Source of the DNA: Nemertoderma westbladi
Lineage: Eukaryota; Xenacoelomorpha; Nemertodermatida; Nemertodermatidae
Assembly: GCA_032718475.1 (NCBI GenBank)
Contig: JAUCBJ010006677.1
Location: 1 to 64,000, forward strand
Direction of reading: 5' to 3'
Length of the DNA stretch: 64,000 nt
How positions within the stretch are numbered: position 1 is the stretch's first letter; each line of letters starts with the position of its first letter. The notes under the pieces were generated by a model. That model saw only the letters and a program-made list of their open reading frames with translations, was not told the DNA's origin and did not search any database. The translations under genes and the position numbers were made by a program. Positions 49,903-60,087 of this stretch are shown in pieces.

Positions 49903-51049
49903 GGGATACGACGCGAGGTAGCATCCCATAGTCAGGGAAGATGGACTCGCACTGGACTTCAGTGGAGTAAGTGGTATAGCGAAATAACTCAAAACTAAAA
50001 ATAACTACAAAGCACAAAATTTATATCTCAAAAAATTATATCTCCTAGAAAGGGCAAAAGGAGCTACACAGCGGAAAAAGCCCTATTCTATTTCAAGTGT
50101 TGAATAAGATTCGCATAAATTTTACAAATTGCACAATCAGAACACAGTACGGTGTATGTAATATATATATATATGAATAATTGGAGTACTGATTCGGTTT
50201 TGAAGGCAATGCTTCCTGAGCCACCTGTGTATTGGTACGACTATCGATCAGGCAAACACACTGACTACCATCCTGAATGCAAAGTAGTAGATCCAGAATC
50301 GTCCAAGCAACCAACGGATCCCAGGGGTTGAGAAGTGGAGTTGATGTAAGCAGTGGTGGATCCACAACATCATCAGCAGTGAGATCCTCAGAATGTTTCT
50401 TCGGTTTTCATATCCAGATTTCTTGGAGAAATCAGACCACAATGGCGCAGATACAGATGGAAACTCGTGTTAGATAGTGATCCAAAACATATCTAAATGA
50501 GACGCACGAGAATGTGAGACTTGAAGCTATTGTATATCAGAGGGTAGCCTCGCATCATTTCTCCCCAACATCGCCAACACTGAATCGGATCTCTCAGATT
50601 AATCGAAGCCTGAAGCATCAGCCATATTGTGTTCAGTACTAATAAGCTTATGCCGTTATGACAAAGTGAGCTGGATTACCTATGAGGTTCAAAATTGCTT
50701 GGTGTCTTTTACTAATACTAAGTTTTAATTACAGATGGCAAGTTCCAAAGCAAATATAAGAACATATTCAAGCCCTTATACATTGCAATGTGACATTTTT
50801 TTTTTTTTTCTTTAATGCATACCCCGTGTTTCTTTACAAACAGAGAAATGGCAGAAGTAAAACTCGGTCTGTCATCAGTCAAGTAATAATTTCGATTCCG
50901 CTCCCAAAATTCACTAAGGGGTAATTTTTAAGTCTAGGTAATTATTTGCATACCCATATATACGTAGTACAAACACACACATACACCCACTAACACATAA
51001 TTAACATACATCATACATACTTGTAATGTAAAGCTATGTAGAAGACAGT
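49903..51049 (-). other. BEL 3' internal non-coding region
   Basis: About 1.15 kb between the end of pol and the 3' LTR. It contains a short (AT)n run near 50161-50174 and a T-rich run near 50790-50811. Short minus ORFs at 50093-50442 match nothing I recognise, and there is no convincing envelope protein. Confidence 0.5.
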
Positions 51050-54000
51050 TTAAGGCCCACTGGCATTGTTTTCACAGCAGAAGCCTTTGTCAGATTTTGC
51101 GTATTGTCCGTAATTACCTTGGTGGCCTGCAGCCATCTCAAGCAATACCAGACGTTGAATTGGACGTTGTAATGTTGAACCATTTGAAAGCCGTAAAGTT
51201 ACTGAGCGAACCAAACCATCATCACCTTTGTGAATTTCCCGTACTAGTGCAAGCAGCCATTTATGACGAGGGACATTGGGCTCGTCAATAATAACGAGAT
51301 CATTTAAAGCTAGGTTTGGAGCTTTTGAAAACCATTTTGTTCTTGTTTGAATTGTGGGAAGGTAGTGATCCTTCCAAATACCCCAAAAGACATCTACATG
51401 TAAGGCGACTGCCTTATATAAAGCTTGGAGGTAGTATGCTTGAGTGTCACCATCGTCATGGCATTCATATACCTGTAATGACGATGGACGGGGATTTATG
51501 AAATGAGCAGGGGTTATTGCCTCTATGGCATCCGGATCATTGGATATTCGGATTAATGGCCGGTGGTTAATAGAATCTGCAATCTCTAAAAGGAGCGTAC
51601 GGAACATCTCATCCGAAAAATCTCGTGGTGATGGCATTATCTTTGTCAAAGCGGCTTTGATTGAATGAATTAACCGCTCATAGGCACCACCATACCATGG
51701 AGCATGGGGTGGGTTAAAGTGCCATGGTTGATAGACCAACTGGAATTCAACCAACTTCTGTTTAAGTACAGGTTCATTCCAGTCCTCAATGAACTGCTGC
51801 AGTTCTCTGGCAGCAGCAATAAAGTTAGAGCCACAGTCTGAACGGTATTTGGTTGCACCCCCTGTCGATGCTACAAAACGCCGAAGGCAGAGCATAAAGC
51901 TTTGCATGTCAGGATGATCAACAACATCAAGGTAAACTGCTCTAGTTGTAAAGCATGTAAATATTATCGCCCAACGTTTATATATATGGTAGCCCCTGCG
52001 TACACTAAAGGGGCCAAACATATCCACACCAGTGGATGTGAAGGCTGGCTTACCTATTTGAAGACGTTCGGGTGGCAGTGGGGCCTGAAGCTGCGCACAA
52101 GGACGTGCAAATAGCCGTTTACAGGGTAGGCATTGATCTAAAATGTACCGGAGAGATCTCCATGGCCGGATTAAGTAGTAATGTTGACGCAGATCTGCAA
52201 GAATATATTCTTGACCTGCATGATGATTTCGAAGATGTGAATCGTAAATAAGGCCTCTCATAACTGTGGCATTGGACAGAATGATAGGAAATTGTTGCTC
52301 GTAACTAGAATATGCACCGGCAATTCGGCTTCCAACACGCATTAGGCCATTGTGCATTACAGCATGGAATCTATCGGGAATATAAGACCGTTGTAATGTT
52401 TGTAGCTGTCGGTAGTTTTCAGGCACAGTGTATACCTGAATAAAGTGTAGTAATTGCCGTTGAGAGCTATCTATCTCAAGCGGTGTGAGGCATAAGAGTG
52501 CCTGATGAGTATTTAAAGGTATAATGATTTTTGTCTTGGTTGAGTTTGATTTCAAAGATGGTATAGCTGAATTTACAGTCGAGGAACGTAAAGTGAGTAG
52601 CACTTCTGAAACTCTGTGCTTTTTACACTTGTTTGTATCTTCAAGGATGGAATTGTCTTCAGCATTTGGTTCTTTCAGAGGAACCATATTTGGTAATTTA
52701 TTGGGTGTTAACTTTGGTTTTCCACCAAAATACCAATGAATAAAACGTTTAATCCATGTAATAGCCCTTGCAGCTCTATTAAAGGATCGATAATGCTGTA
52801 TAAGATCAAGTAATAGGGGACTAACATTTTTTGTAGTATCAGGAAAGGTTTCATTACCAGTTGAAGGTACTACAATCCGCAGCAGATTACTAAGGCTTGA
52901 AACCTTAATTTGTAATGCAGAATCGAAGTCTGGAACAGCCAATATCAGAGGCTTCACCTTGAGTTCCGCTCCCTTCCCGAGTGTAGTGTCAGATAGGGGT
53001 GGAGGCCAGTACTCTGGTCCTTGTTGTAAGAATTCTGGCCCATCGAACCAAAGTTTACACTCTAAGAATTTGTCACAAAGTAAACCACGCGATGCGGAAT
53101 CGGCAGGGTTTTGATCACCTGGTACATGTCTCCACTGAGCCACAGTGGTGAATGAGAGAATAGCTTGAACTCGGTTTGCAACATAAACTACAAACTGAGT
53201 AGTCTCGTTATGTAAGTACTGCAGAACTAAGGAAGCATCTGTCCAGAATGTAATTTTGGCCTCAGGCCATATGAGTTCTTTATGTAGAGTTCTAGCTAAT
53301 TCAACAGCATATACTGCAGCTTGCAATTCTGCTCTGGGTATGGTTAGTCCTTTCGTAGGAATGATATGAGTTTTGCTGCCTAACAATGCAGTACCAATAT
53401 TCTGGTCACCATCCCAACAAAGATATGCAACCGCTCCCATGCCTAAACTGCTTGCATCACTGAAGATATGGAATGCAACAGATGAGGTAGGCTGAAGATC
53501 AGGCAAATACTGACGTGGCAGGAGCATAGTGTCTAAATAGTGTAAGGCTGTTTCCCATTTATACCATTGTGCTAAGAGGCGACCAGGAAGAGGATCATCC
53601 CAATCTAAGCCATGAGCCCAGATATCCTTTAAAAGAATTTTCCCAGCCATAATGACTGGTGCAATCAATCCTAGAGGATCAAAGGTCGTCGCTAGTATAG
53701 AGAGGCAAGACTTCTTTGTCCGAGGTCCATCGGTAAAGGACTTAACCTTAAAGAACAGGTTGTCTTTTGTAGGATCCCAAAGAATGCCTAGAGCTTTCGT
53801 TACAGGAAGTGGGTCAATACCAAGTTCTACAGTAGCATCCTGGCGAAGCTCAGGACTGAAAGACTTTAAGAACTTAGAACTATTACTTGCAAACTTCAAA
53901 AGATTGAAACCACCTAGTGCGAGAGTGTCACGAACCTGGTGGGCAACAATAATAGCCTGTTCAACTGTTGGCTGTGCACTCATTATATCATCCATATAAA

Positions 54001-57000
54001 TGTCGCGAAGTAACGTACTTGCAGCATCAGGTGAGTAAAACGGCTCTCCCAGTGAGTCGGTGAGGTCTTGGTTATCTGCAACGCAACCAACAACACTGCT
54101 ACCAGCATTTGATGGAGAAGATATTATACCAAATGCTTGAGAACACATTTGATATTCTATGGGATCCCCTGACATGTCTTCAGATTCCCACCATAAATAC
54201 CTCAGGGAATCTCTGTCTACCGGAGTAACTCTGACCTGCATGAACATAGCTTCAATGTCTGCAATGTAAGCAATAGCTGAGATTCGAAATCGAAGAAGAA
54301 TTCCTACAATATTTCTAAGGTAGTTTGGGCCTTTCATTATCTCACTGTTTAAAGAAATTCCACGATATACAGCAGCGCAATCATTTACAACACGAACTTT
54401 ACCTGGCTTATTAGGATTTATAACGAAATGATGAGGCAAGTAATAAGTTCGAGGAGTTGGTGCTATTAAGTGACCTGGAATACGCATAGCCCATCCGTTG
54501 GCTAAGAGTTTGTCCATTTCAGCGCGGTACATTACATTTACTTCAGGGTTGTCAATTAGACGTTTCTTAAGGGAATTTAGACGTCGTAAGGCAAGTGGAC
54601 GATTATTAATGAGGCGTGGTTCAGGCTTTCGCCAGAGAAGGCCTATTTCATAATGGCCATCTGGGAGAAGACGTTGTGTAGTCCTTTGTATTTCAGCGGC
54701 ACGGAGCTCTTCTACAGAGCTAGCTTTCTCTAAATCATGGGGCTGCAATTTCAGACCATCAATCCAGGCAGAAACTCTATGATCCAAAGCTTGAAGTACA
54801 TATTTATCTTCATCACAGAGAAGATCTAGACCAGTATTTATTATGTTTAGAGACTCTTCCATGAGGTTGGTAAAGGAAGTTTCAGATAGTACATCAGTAT
54901 CATCATCTTCTTGGTATAGTTCTTCTTGAAGAAGCAGCTCAGAGGTCTCACCGGGGGGAACCTCCTGTGCCCATAGTGCAGCAGAGGCATCACCACGATC
55001 AGCAGCCATTGTTGATTCAATGTCATCAACTGGCCATTGGCGTTCTATACAAGTTCGTCGAGAGGGGCCTGTAAAGTACCAACCCAGTAGACTTCGGGTA
55101 GCTAGACATCCATATGCAGTAGGATTAGATGGGCGCTGTTCTAATATAATACGCATTTCTGAGCAATTACCACCAATGATCATTACAACTGATGGATCAG
55201 GCAGAGTTGGTGCTTTCAAGCCAACTTCTGCAGGAAAAGGGTCTGAAGCCCAATCATATGCTTGACCACAAGCTTGACCAAACTTCAGGCGAACCATTCG
55301 CACACGTGGGAGGCGAGCAGTACAGCTTCCCTCCAGAGAACTAATGGAGCCAAATGCCTTTCTTGTACCCATGACTTCTTCCCCTGAAATACCTTGCAAT
55401 GTCAATCTAAGACTAGTTGATTCTGGGAAGATCTTGTCAAAGACAGACTCATCTAAAAATGTTGCAGTACTGCCAGTATCTAGCAAAGCAAAGCAGTGAT
55501 GCTCAATGCCATGACCCATGACACGAACTGGAAGAATAGGATATTCTTTAACACTGCGTTTTCCTATAAAGAAAGATTTAGCAATGGATGGAGAGTCTAC
55601 CATTTCAACTATATAGGCCTCAGCCTCTGCTTCTACCTCTCCTGGACTATCTTCAACAAAGGATGAATCTGATCCAGTAATCAACTCTGCAGTAAGTACA
55701 GCTACAGCAGTTGAAGCATTAGGGTCTCGACATATCAAGGTATGATGGCAATTATCACATGCTCTGCAATTTCGTGCTGAAGGGCACTCTGTGGTAGTGT
55801 GACCTGAACGAAGACAATTATAACAAAGTCGAGACTTTGATATAAAGTCTCGGCGCTGCTTAACATCATCTTTGTGAAATGTTTCGCAGCGGTAGATATG
55901 GTGATTACCATTTTTACATCGGATGCATTCGGGTGGTACTGACTTGGGTTTTTCACATGACAGTTTTGGTTTAGAGGATTTTGATTTACTTGGTAAAGGC
56001 AATTTGCGGTCTGTTACTGCACAGGTTGTTTCTTCTGATTCCTCATCGGCTGACTTATTATAAATTTCTGGAGTTACAGCTGCTGAGGCTGCAAAGGCTG
56101 CTTCAACTGCCTTTTTTGGATGCCATCGATAAGAAGGCCGTAATTCGGTTCTAGGTTGATTCCGTGCTGCCTTATCTGTAGCAGTAGCAGCTGTTGGGGC
56201 ACCACTGCACTCAGCCAAATCAACTTCCCATTCAAGAAACTTCATAAAATCATTTAGATTCTCAGAACGAGGCATAACATGATCAGATTCGGGGTATACA
56301 AGACGTTTTACATTCTTAAACCACCGTCCTTGACATGCTCCAGTTAGTTTCTGGACCATAGTACTTATAATTGGGGCGTTATCCAATTCATTGATTTGAT
56401 CAATTGCTGTTAATTGCGCTACAATACGCTCCAATGTATCAAAAAATGGAGTAATATCCTGCTGGCCTTTAAGAGCAGGATACTCAATAACTTGGCGATA
56501 TAACTCTTTGGCAAGCCATCGCGGATTGCCATAGCGTTTTTTAAGTTTTGCCCAGGCCTTCTCAAAACCCCCAGGGATTCCAATATGTTGGGTGACTGCA
56601 AGGTGGGGCGGCCCAGCAGTTGCAGATAGCAAAAAGCTAAGATTTTCCTGAGAGGACAAACCTTTACTAAGAACAGTTGTGGTAAAGTACTGTAAGAAGG
56701 CTGGCCATTGTTCTGGGTCACCTTTGAAGGTGACAAATTTAGTGTATGGTAGAAATCGATTGATTTCTGTATGCGACAAAATTCGCATACTGGCTTGTTC
56801 TAGACTAGTGTTAAGCCCAGATTGTGATTGTCCAATATTTTGGGTATTTTGATTTTGAGTCCCTATTTCTGGATATCCCATTGGATCAACATCATTATAT
56901 CGGGATACCTCTGGATATTGATGTCGCTGTGAGCCATATGGTGGCCCAGACATTCTTGCATTATGTGGATACCACACTGGATTTTGTGATCGTGGGATGG

Positions 57001-58504
57001 GAGGACCATTGTCAGTGTTCATGAATTCTCGATGTGGATTTGACCCTAAAGCAGTTCCTGGTAGATACCGAATGTCCTGAGCTGGAAATTTCTTGGTTAC
57101 CTGTGGAAGATTACTCGCAATTGGTGGTCGAGTACCTGAGGCAAATGGTTGTCGCTCTGCTTCAGGATCTTGATGAATGGGTATGGCAGCAGAGGAAGGC
57201 ATACTTCGCCTATGGTTTGGGTTTGGTTCTCGAACCCGATATTGACCAGTTGGTAATGGTTTTAATGGCGGGAAAGGCACTGCCTTTGGATTTATTGGTG
57301 TTATGGATGGATTGGCTGCCTTAACAGCCGACACTAAAGGTGGCGACAAATTATTATATGTCACTGGCATAGTCGCTGGGATTTGTGTTGAAGTGAGTGT
57401 AGATGTTACATGTGGATCTCGATCTGGGGTTCGGAGCGGAAATGTTCCCCGTGAAAGACCTGATCCCGCACTTCCACCTGAACCATACTCAATGATTCTA
57501 CGAGATTTACGCTGCTCAATCTCCATTTCAGCTTCATCCATTTTTTCTTGGGCACGCCGCTTGGCCTGTGCTTTGATTATAGCAGTATCAACGCGAGAGA
57601 TATGTTCTTCTTGCTCTTTAATAGCGCGTTGCCTAACAGCCTCGGCTTTGAGGAGAGCTTCCTCCTGCTCCATTACAGCATGGCGCCTAACTCTCTCCCT
57701 ATGTGCTTCATCCCTTTTCTGCTCAGCCTCCAGATAGGCTCGAACGGTAGAACTGGAGTTGCTGCAGTGAGAACCTACAGGTATTTGGGAAACACTGTCG
57801 TTTGGACAGAGTGTGTTATCAGCTGCTAATTCAGTAGCTACATCAACAGAACGACTTACTGGTGTAACATAAGGTACAACTGATATATTGGTTGGTGAGC
57901 AAATTGTCATATCAGCAACTTTACCAGTGATTTCATCCACTACTGGTGGCACCACCTCTCCCAAAGACTTGGCTGCTTTAAGTGGGTATAGACCTCCCGG
58001 CATAGCATTAAAAAATTTATTGATTATTACAGTAAATTCGGCATCTGCCTTTTGTACATATAAGCATATGGGCTCACGGTTTGTAAGTTTAGCATACCGA
58101 AGCAAGGTTTCACTGAGATGCCGTCTTTTTGATAATATCTCCTCCATCTCGATGCCATAACCCCGTAGTAGATCAATAGGAGTCTCATCAGTCCATGCCC
58201 TTTGCAAGGCAATAATTTCATTGACTCGGCGGTTGCGGTAGCCAATGACCCCACCAAGTGCCCTGCGCCAACCCTCTGTTTCCAGAGAGGCAGCGTCGAG
58301 ACCAAGTGCAGCTAGGCTAACCAAAATCTCAGGTAAGTTTTGATTGGCTACGGCCGCAGCCCCAACATGAGCTGCGTTCCTTGTGGGAGGTGCCCCAAGG
58401 CCACCTTGTACTTTATCCTGTATAACCTTTGGTTTGGTTCGCTGTGGACTTAGGACTTGCTGACTTTGGGTTGACCTTTGACTAGTTTTACTATAATCAC
58501 TCAT
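51050..58504 (-). CDS. BEL/Pao gag-pol polyprotein, 2484 codons, uninterrupted
   Basis: Starts at ATG 58504 (MSDYSKTSQ). A charged coiled-coil-like stretch lies at about 255-340. Gag (DUF1759-like) is at about 580-750 with FKGDPEQWPAFL and WAKLKKRYGNP. Cys/His knuckles at about 860-920 include CIRCKNGNHH and CYNCLRSGHTTTEC. The aspartic protease (DUF1758-like) has ALLDTGSTATF at about 1007. The RT has VVNDCAA and IYMDDIM (about 1502). Pao-type RNase H has FSDASSLGMG (about 1680) and ends near HVPGDQNPADSASRG. Integrase has HLRNHHAG and CLPCKR (about 2088-2126), then D,D,E in VDMFGP, SDCGSNF and YGGAYERLIHS (about 2160, 2220, 2275). A DUF5641-like tail finishes it. All catalytic motifs are visible and no break is seen. 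Processing into separate proteins by its own protease is expected from the family. Confidence 0.95.
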   Translation of the reverse strand: MSDYSKTSQRSTQSQQVLSPQRTKPKVIQDKVQGGLGAPPTRNAAHVGAAAVANQNLPEILVSLAALGLDAASLETEGWRRALGGVIGYRNRRVNEIIALQRAWTDETPIDLLRGYGIEMEEILSKRRHLSETLLRYAKLTNREPICLYVQKADAEFTVIINKFFNAMPGGLYPLKAAKSLGEVVPPVVDEITGKVADMTICSPTNISVVPYVTPVSRSVDVATELAADNTLCPNDSVSQIPVGSHCSNSSSTVRAYLEAEQKRDEAHRERVRRHAVMEQEEALLKAEAVRQRAIKEQEEHISRVDTAIIKAQAKRRAQEKMDEAEMEIEQRKSRRIIEYGSGGSAGSGLSRGTFPLRTPDRDPHVTSTLTSTQIPATMPVTYNNLSPPLVSAVKAANPSITPINPKAVPFPPLKPLPTGQYRVREPNPNHRRSMPSSAAIPIHQDPEAERQPFASGTRPPIASNLPQVTKKFPAQDIRYLPGTALGSNPHREFMNTDNGPPIPRSQNPVWYPHNARMSGPPYGSQRHQYPEVSRYNDVDPMGYPEIGTQNQNTQNIGQSQSGLNTSLEQASMRILSHTEINRFLPYTKFVTFKGDPEQWPAFLQYFTTTVLSKGLSSQENLSFLLSATAGPPHLAVTQHIGIPGGFEKAWAKLKKRYGNPRWLAKELYRQVIEYPALKGQQDITPFFDTLERIVAQLTAIDQINELDNAPIISTMVQKLTGACQGRWFKNVKRLVYPESDHVMPRSENLNDFMKFLEWEVDLAECSGAPTAATATDKAARNQPRTELRPSYRWHPKKAVEAAFAASAAVTPEIYNKSADEESEETTCAVTDRKLPLPSKSKSSKPKLSCEKPKSVPPECIRCKNGNHHIYRCETFHKDDVKQRRDFISKSRLCYNCLRSGHTTTECPSARNCRACDNCHHTLICRDPNASTAVAVLTAELITGSDSSFVEDSPGEVEAEAEAYIVEMVDSPSIAKSFFIGKRSVKEYPILPVRVMGHGIEHHCFALLDTGSTATFLDESVFDKIFPESTSLRLTLQGISGEEVMGTRKAFGSISSLEGSCTARLPRVRMVRLKFGQACGQAYDWASDPFPAEVGLKAPTLPDPSVVMIIGGNCSEMRIILEQRPSNPTAYGCLATRSLLGWYFTGPSRRTCIERQWPVDDIESTMAADRGDASAALWAQEVPPGETSELLLQEELYQEDDDTDVLSETSFTNLMEESLNIINTGLDLLCDEDKYVLQALDHRVSAWIDGLKLQPHDLEKASSVEELRAAEIQRTTQRLLPDGHYEIGLLWRKPEPRLINNRPLALRRLNSLKKRLIDNPEVNVMYRAEMDKLLANGWAMRIPGHLIAPTPRTYYLPHHFVINPNKPGKVRVVNDCAAVYRGISLNSEIMKGPNYLRNIVGILLRFRISAIAYIADIEAMFMQVRVTPVDRDSLRYLWWESEDMSGDPIEYQMCSQAFGIISSPSNAGSSVVGCVADNQDLTDSLGEPFYSPDAASTLLRDIYMDDIMSAQPTVEQAIIVAHQVRDTLALGGFNLLKFASNSSKFLKSFSPELRQDATVELGIDPLPVTKALGILWDPTKDNLFFKVKSFTDGPRTKKSCLSILATTFDPLGLIAPVIMAGKILLKDIWAHGLDWDDPLPGRLLAQWYKWETALHYLDTMLLPRQYLPDLQPTSSVAFHIFSDASSLGMGAVAYLCWDGDQNIGTALLGSKTHIIPTKGLTIPRAELQAAVYAVELARTLHKELIWPEAKITFWTDASLVLQYLHNETTQFVVYVANRVQAILSFTTVAQWRHVPGDQNPADSASRGLLCDKFLECKLWFDGPEFLQQGPEYWPPPLSDTTLGKGAELKVKPLILAVPDFDSALQIKVSSLSNLLRIVVPSTGNETFPDTTKNVSPLLLDLIQHYRSFNRAARAITWIKRFIHWYFGGKPKLTPNKLPNMVPLKEPNAEDNSILEDTNKCKKHRVSEVLLTLRSSTVNSAIPSLKSNSTKTKIIIPLNTHQALLCLTPLEIDSSQRQLLHFIQVYTVPENYRQLQTLQRSYIPDRFHAVMHNGLMRVGSRIAGAYSSYEQQFPIILSNATVMRGLIYDSHLRNHHAGQEYILADLRQHYYLIRPWRSLRYILDQCLPCKRLFARPCAQLQAPLPPERLQIGKPAFTSTGVDMFGPFSVRRGYHIYKRWAIIFTCFTTRAVYLDVVDHPDMQSFMLCLRRFVASTGGATKYRSDCGSNFIAAARELQQFIEDWNEPVLKQKLVEFQLVYQPWHFNPPHAPWYGGAYERLIHSIKAALTKIMPSPRDFSDEMFRTLLLEIADSINHRPLIRISNDPDAIEAITPAHFINPRPSSLQVYECHDDGDTQAYYLQALYKAVALHVDVFWGIWKDHYLPTIQTRTKWFSKAPNLALNDLVIIDEPNVPRHKWLLALVREIHKGDDGLVRSVTLRLSNGSTLQRPIQRLVLLEMAAGHQGNYGQYAKSDKGFCCENNASGP

Positions 58505-59128
58505 ATTTAATACTTGTGGGAATTGTTATTTATATAAATTAATAATTGATTATGTAGGCCCGTAAAAATAAAATAAATTAGCCTTTATCTTTTTAATAAC
58601 CAATTTTTTCAGGTCAACCTTTTACATTATAGCCTAAATTTAAATGAGAAACTATACAGCGGTTAGCGGTTAGTAGTAAGTCGAAATAGTAAACAATATC
58701 TGCAACAAATCGCTGCGGAAACAAAACTATTCGTTTTAGGCCAATTTCAATATATTTAAATTTACGAAATTAAACCAATTATCAATTTAATCAAAGGTAT
58801 GTAATTTTATTAAGGTTGCCAGTATGCAGACATTCCACAGTCAAATATCATTGGAATCCCAAGTCAATTTAATTATGTATACTACCGGTATATCTACTCT
58901 ATGTAAACACACCATATATACAACAGTACAGTATATATATAAACTTAGATATTACCAGCAACAGTAAAAAATTAACCCTTATATTTTTTTTAAATATATA
59001 TCTCACTTTAAAGGTACTGTAAGTAAAATCAGACCACACAGAAAGGTGGCGAATGAGGATCGCACTTTCTCCAATTAATATCAATTACAGGTAACTGGTA
59101 TTAATTGAAAAATCTAACTTTCCTTTAA
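58505..59128 (-). other. BEL 5' leader between the 5' LTR and gag
   Basis: About 620 bp of AT-rich sequence. A TGG-type tRNA primer-binding site is not obvious directly after the LTR on the minus strand (TTAAAGGAAAG follows), so the primer cannot be named. Confidence 0.55.
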
Positions 59129-60087
59129 TGTCATAGTCGGTGACTGTTAGACAGTTAATAAAGAACCTGATACCCGACTTTCTCGGTACGACGTGACTGA
59201 CAGGTCGAATTCCGGGGTGGATAGGGGACATTCGCACACTTATTTTAAACTATCTTACACAAAAGGGTCAGAAGGGGGCAGCTTATGGCTTTACGGTAGA
59301 GCTACAAGACACCAAGCAGGGTAAACCTATTAATGTGGTTTGAAACTCACTTTAATAAGTTCACAATAATAACCAACACAAACAGGCCCGACAATCAGTA
59401 CGATTGAGGGTGTACTTTATATCATAATATAATGATCCCAGAAACCCAATAGGTGGGTTATCAGTATCGTGAAAGATAACACGTTAAAGGAAAGTATGGC
59501 TCCCTAAGCCGTTATGTCAGGCGAATAGGCAAGGCCGAATGAAATATAGTTTGTTGAGCTATCGGTGGTTGCCGTTGGGGCCAAGGGGGGCCACCAACCA
59601 TCCAGACGCACCGACCGTGACCGCGGCCGGATAACTCACGCGGACGGTAAACTGCTCGGTTGAGGAAAAGCACCAGGCAAGACTGGGTCGCCTCGTACAG
59701 CACAGCGAGTACTAGGTAGCCACTGACTGAATATAAATATGAAATATATCTAAATAAATCTAAATAAATAAATATATCTAAATATAAATAAGTTCAAATA
59801 TGTTTAGTACGGTATTATCAATGTAGAGGTACAACCTGACTACATGAAAGCAACACTATTACATGAAAGCTGAGGTACCACCTGACCGCAATAATTCCTT
59901 AACTACCGTTACAAGGCATTCAATGGTAGGGCCAGAACAGCTGATCATAACTATTAGCACCTTGTACTGTACCAATAGAAAGTAGGAAATGTGGGAGCTA
60001 CTATCTACAGAGATTGCCAGTCAATTATTATCAGATAATAAACAAAGTAATCAGGGCGAGGCCCATTATTACCATCCCAGTTTAACA
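59129..60087 (-). repeat. 5' LTR of the BEL element (right copy)
   Basis: 959 bp. The plus strand reads TGTCATAGTCGG to GTTTAACA, and the shared region lies at a fixed offset of 10,194 bp from the left LTR beyond the length difference. Confidence 0.94.

Larger units (their letters stand above)
48908..60087 (-). mobile_element. Full-length BEL/Pao LTR retrotransposon
   Basis: An 11,180-bp element on the minus strand, inserted into the 47-bp array. ATTAG is duplicated at 48903-48907 and 60088-60092, and removing the element plus one ATTAG restores the 47-bp phase. The LTRs run TGT...ACA and are 959 bp (5', right) and 986 bp (3', left). Outside one length difference I count only a few substitutions. 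The internal part holds a single open gag-pol frame of 2484 codons. No env-like ORF was recognised between pol and the 3' LTR. The intact frame and similar LTRs suggest a recent, possibly active copy. Confidence 0.95.

Noticed and set aside
48908-60087. Envelope gene making the BEL element a retrovirus-like virus
   Set aside because: No signal peptide, transmembrane or glycoprotein-like ORF was recognised between pol and the 3' LTR.
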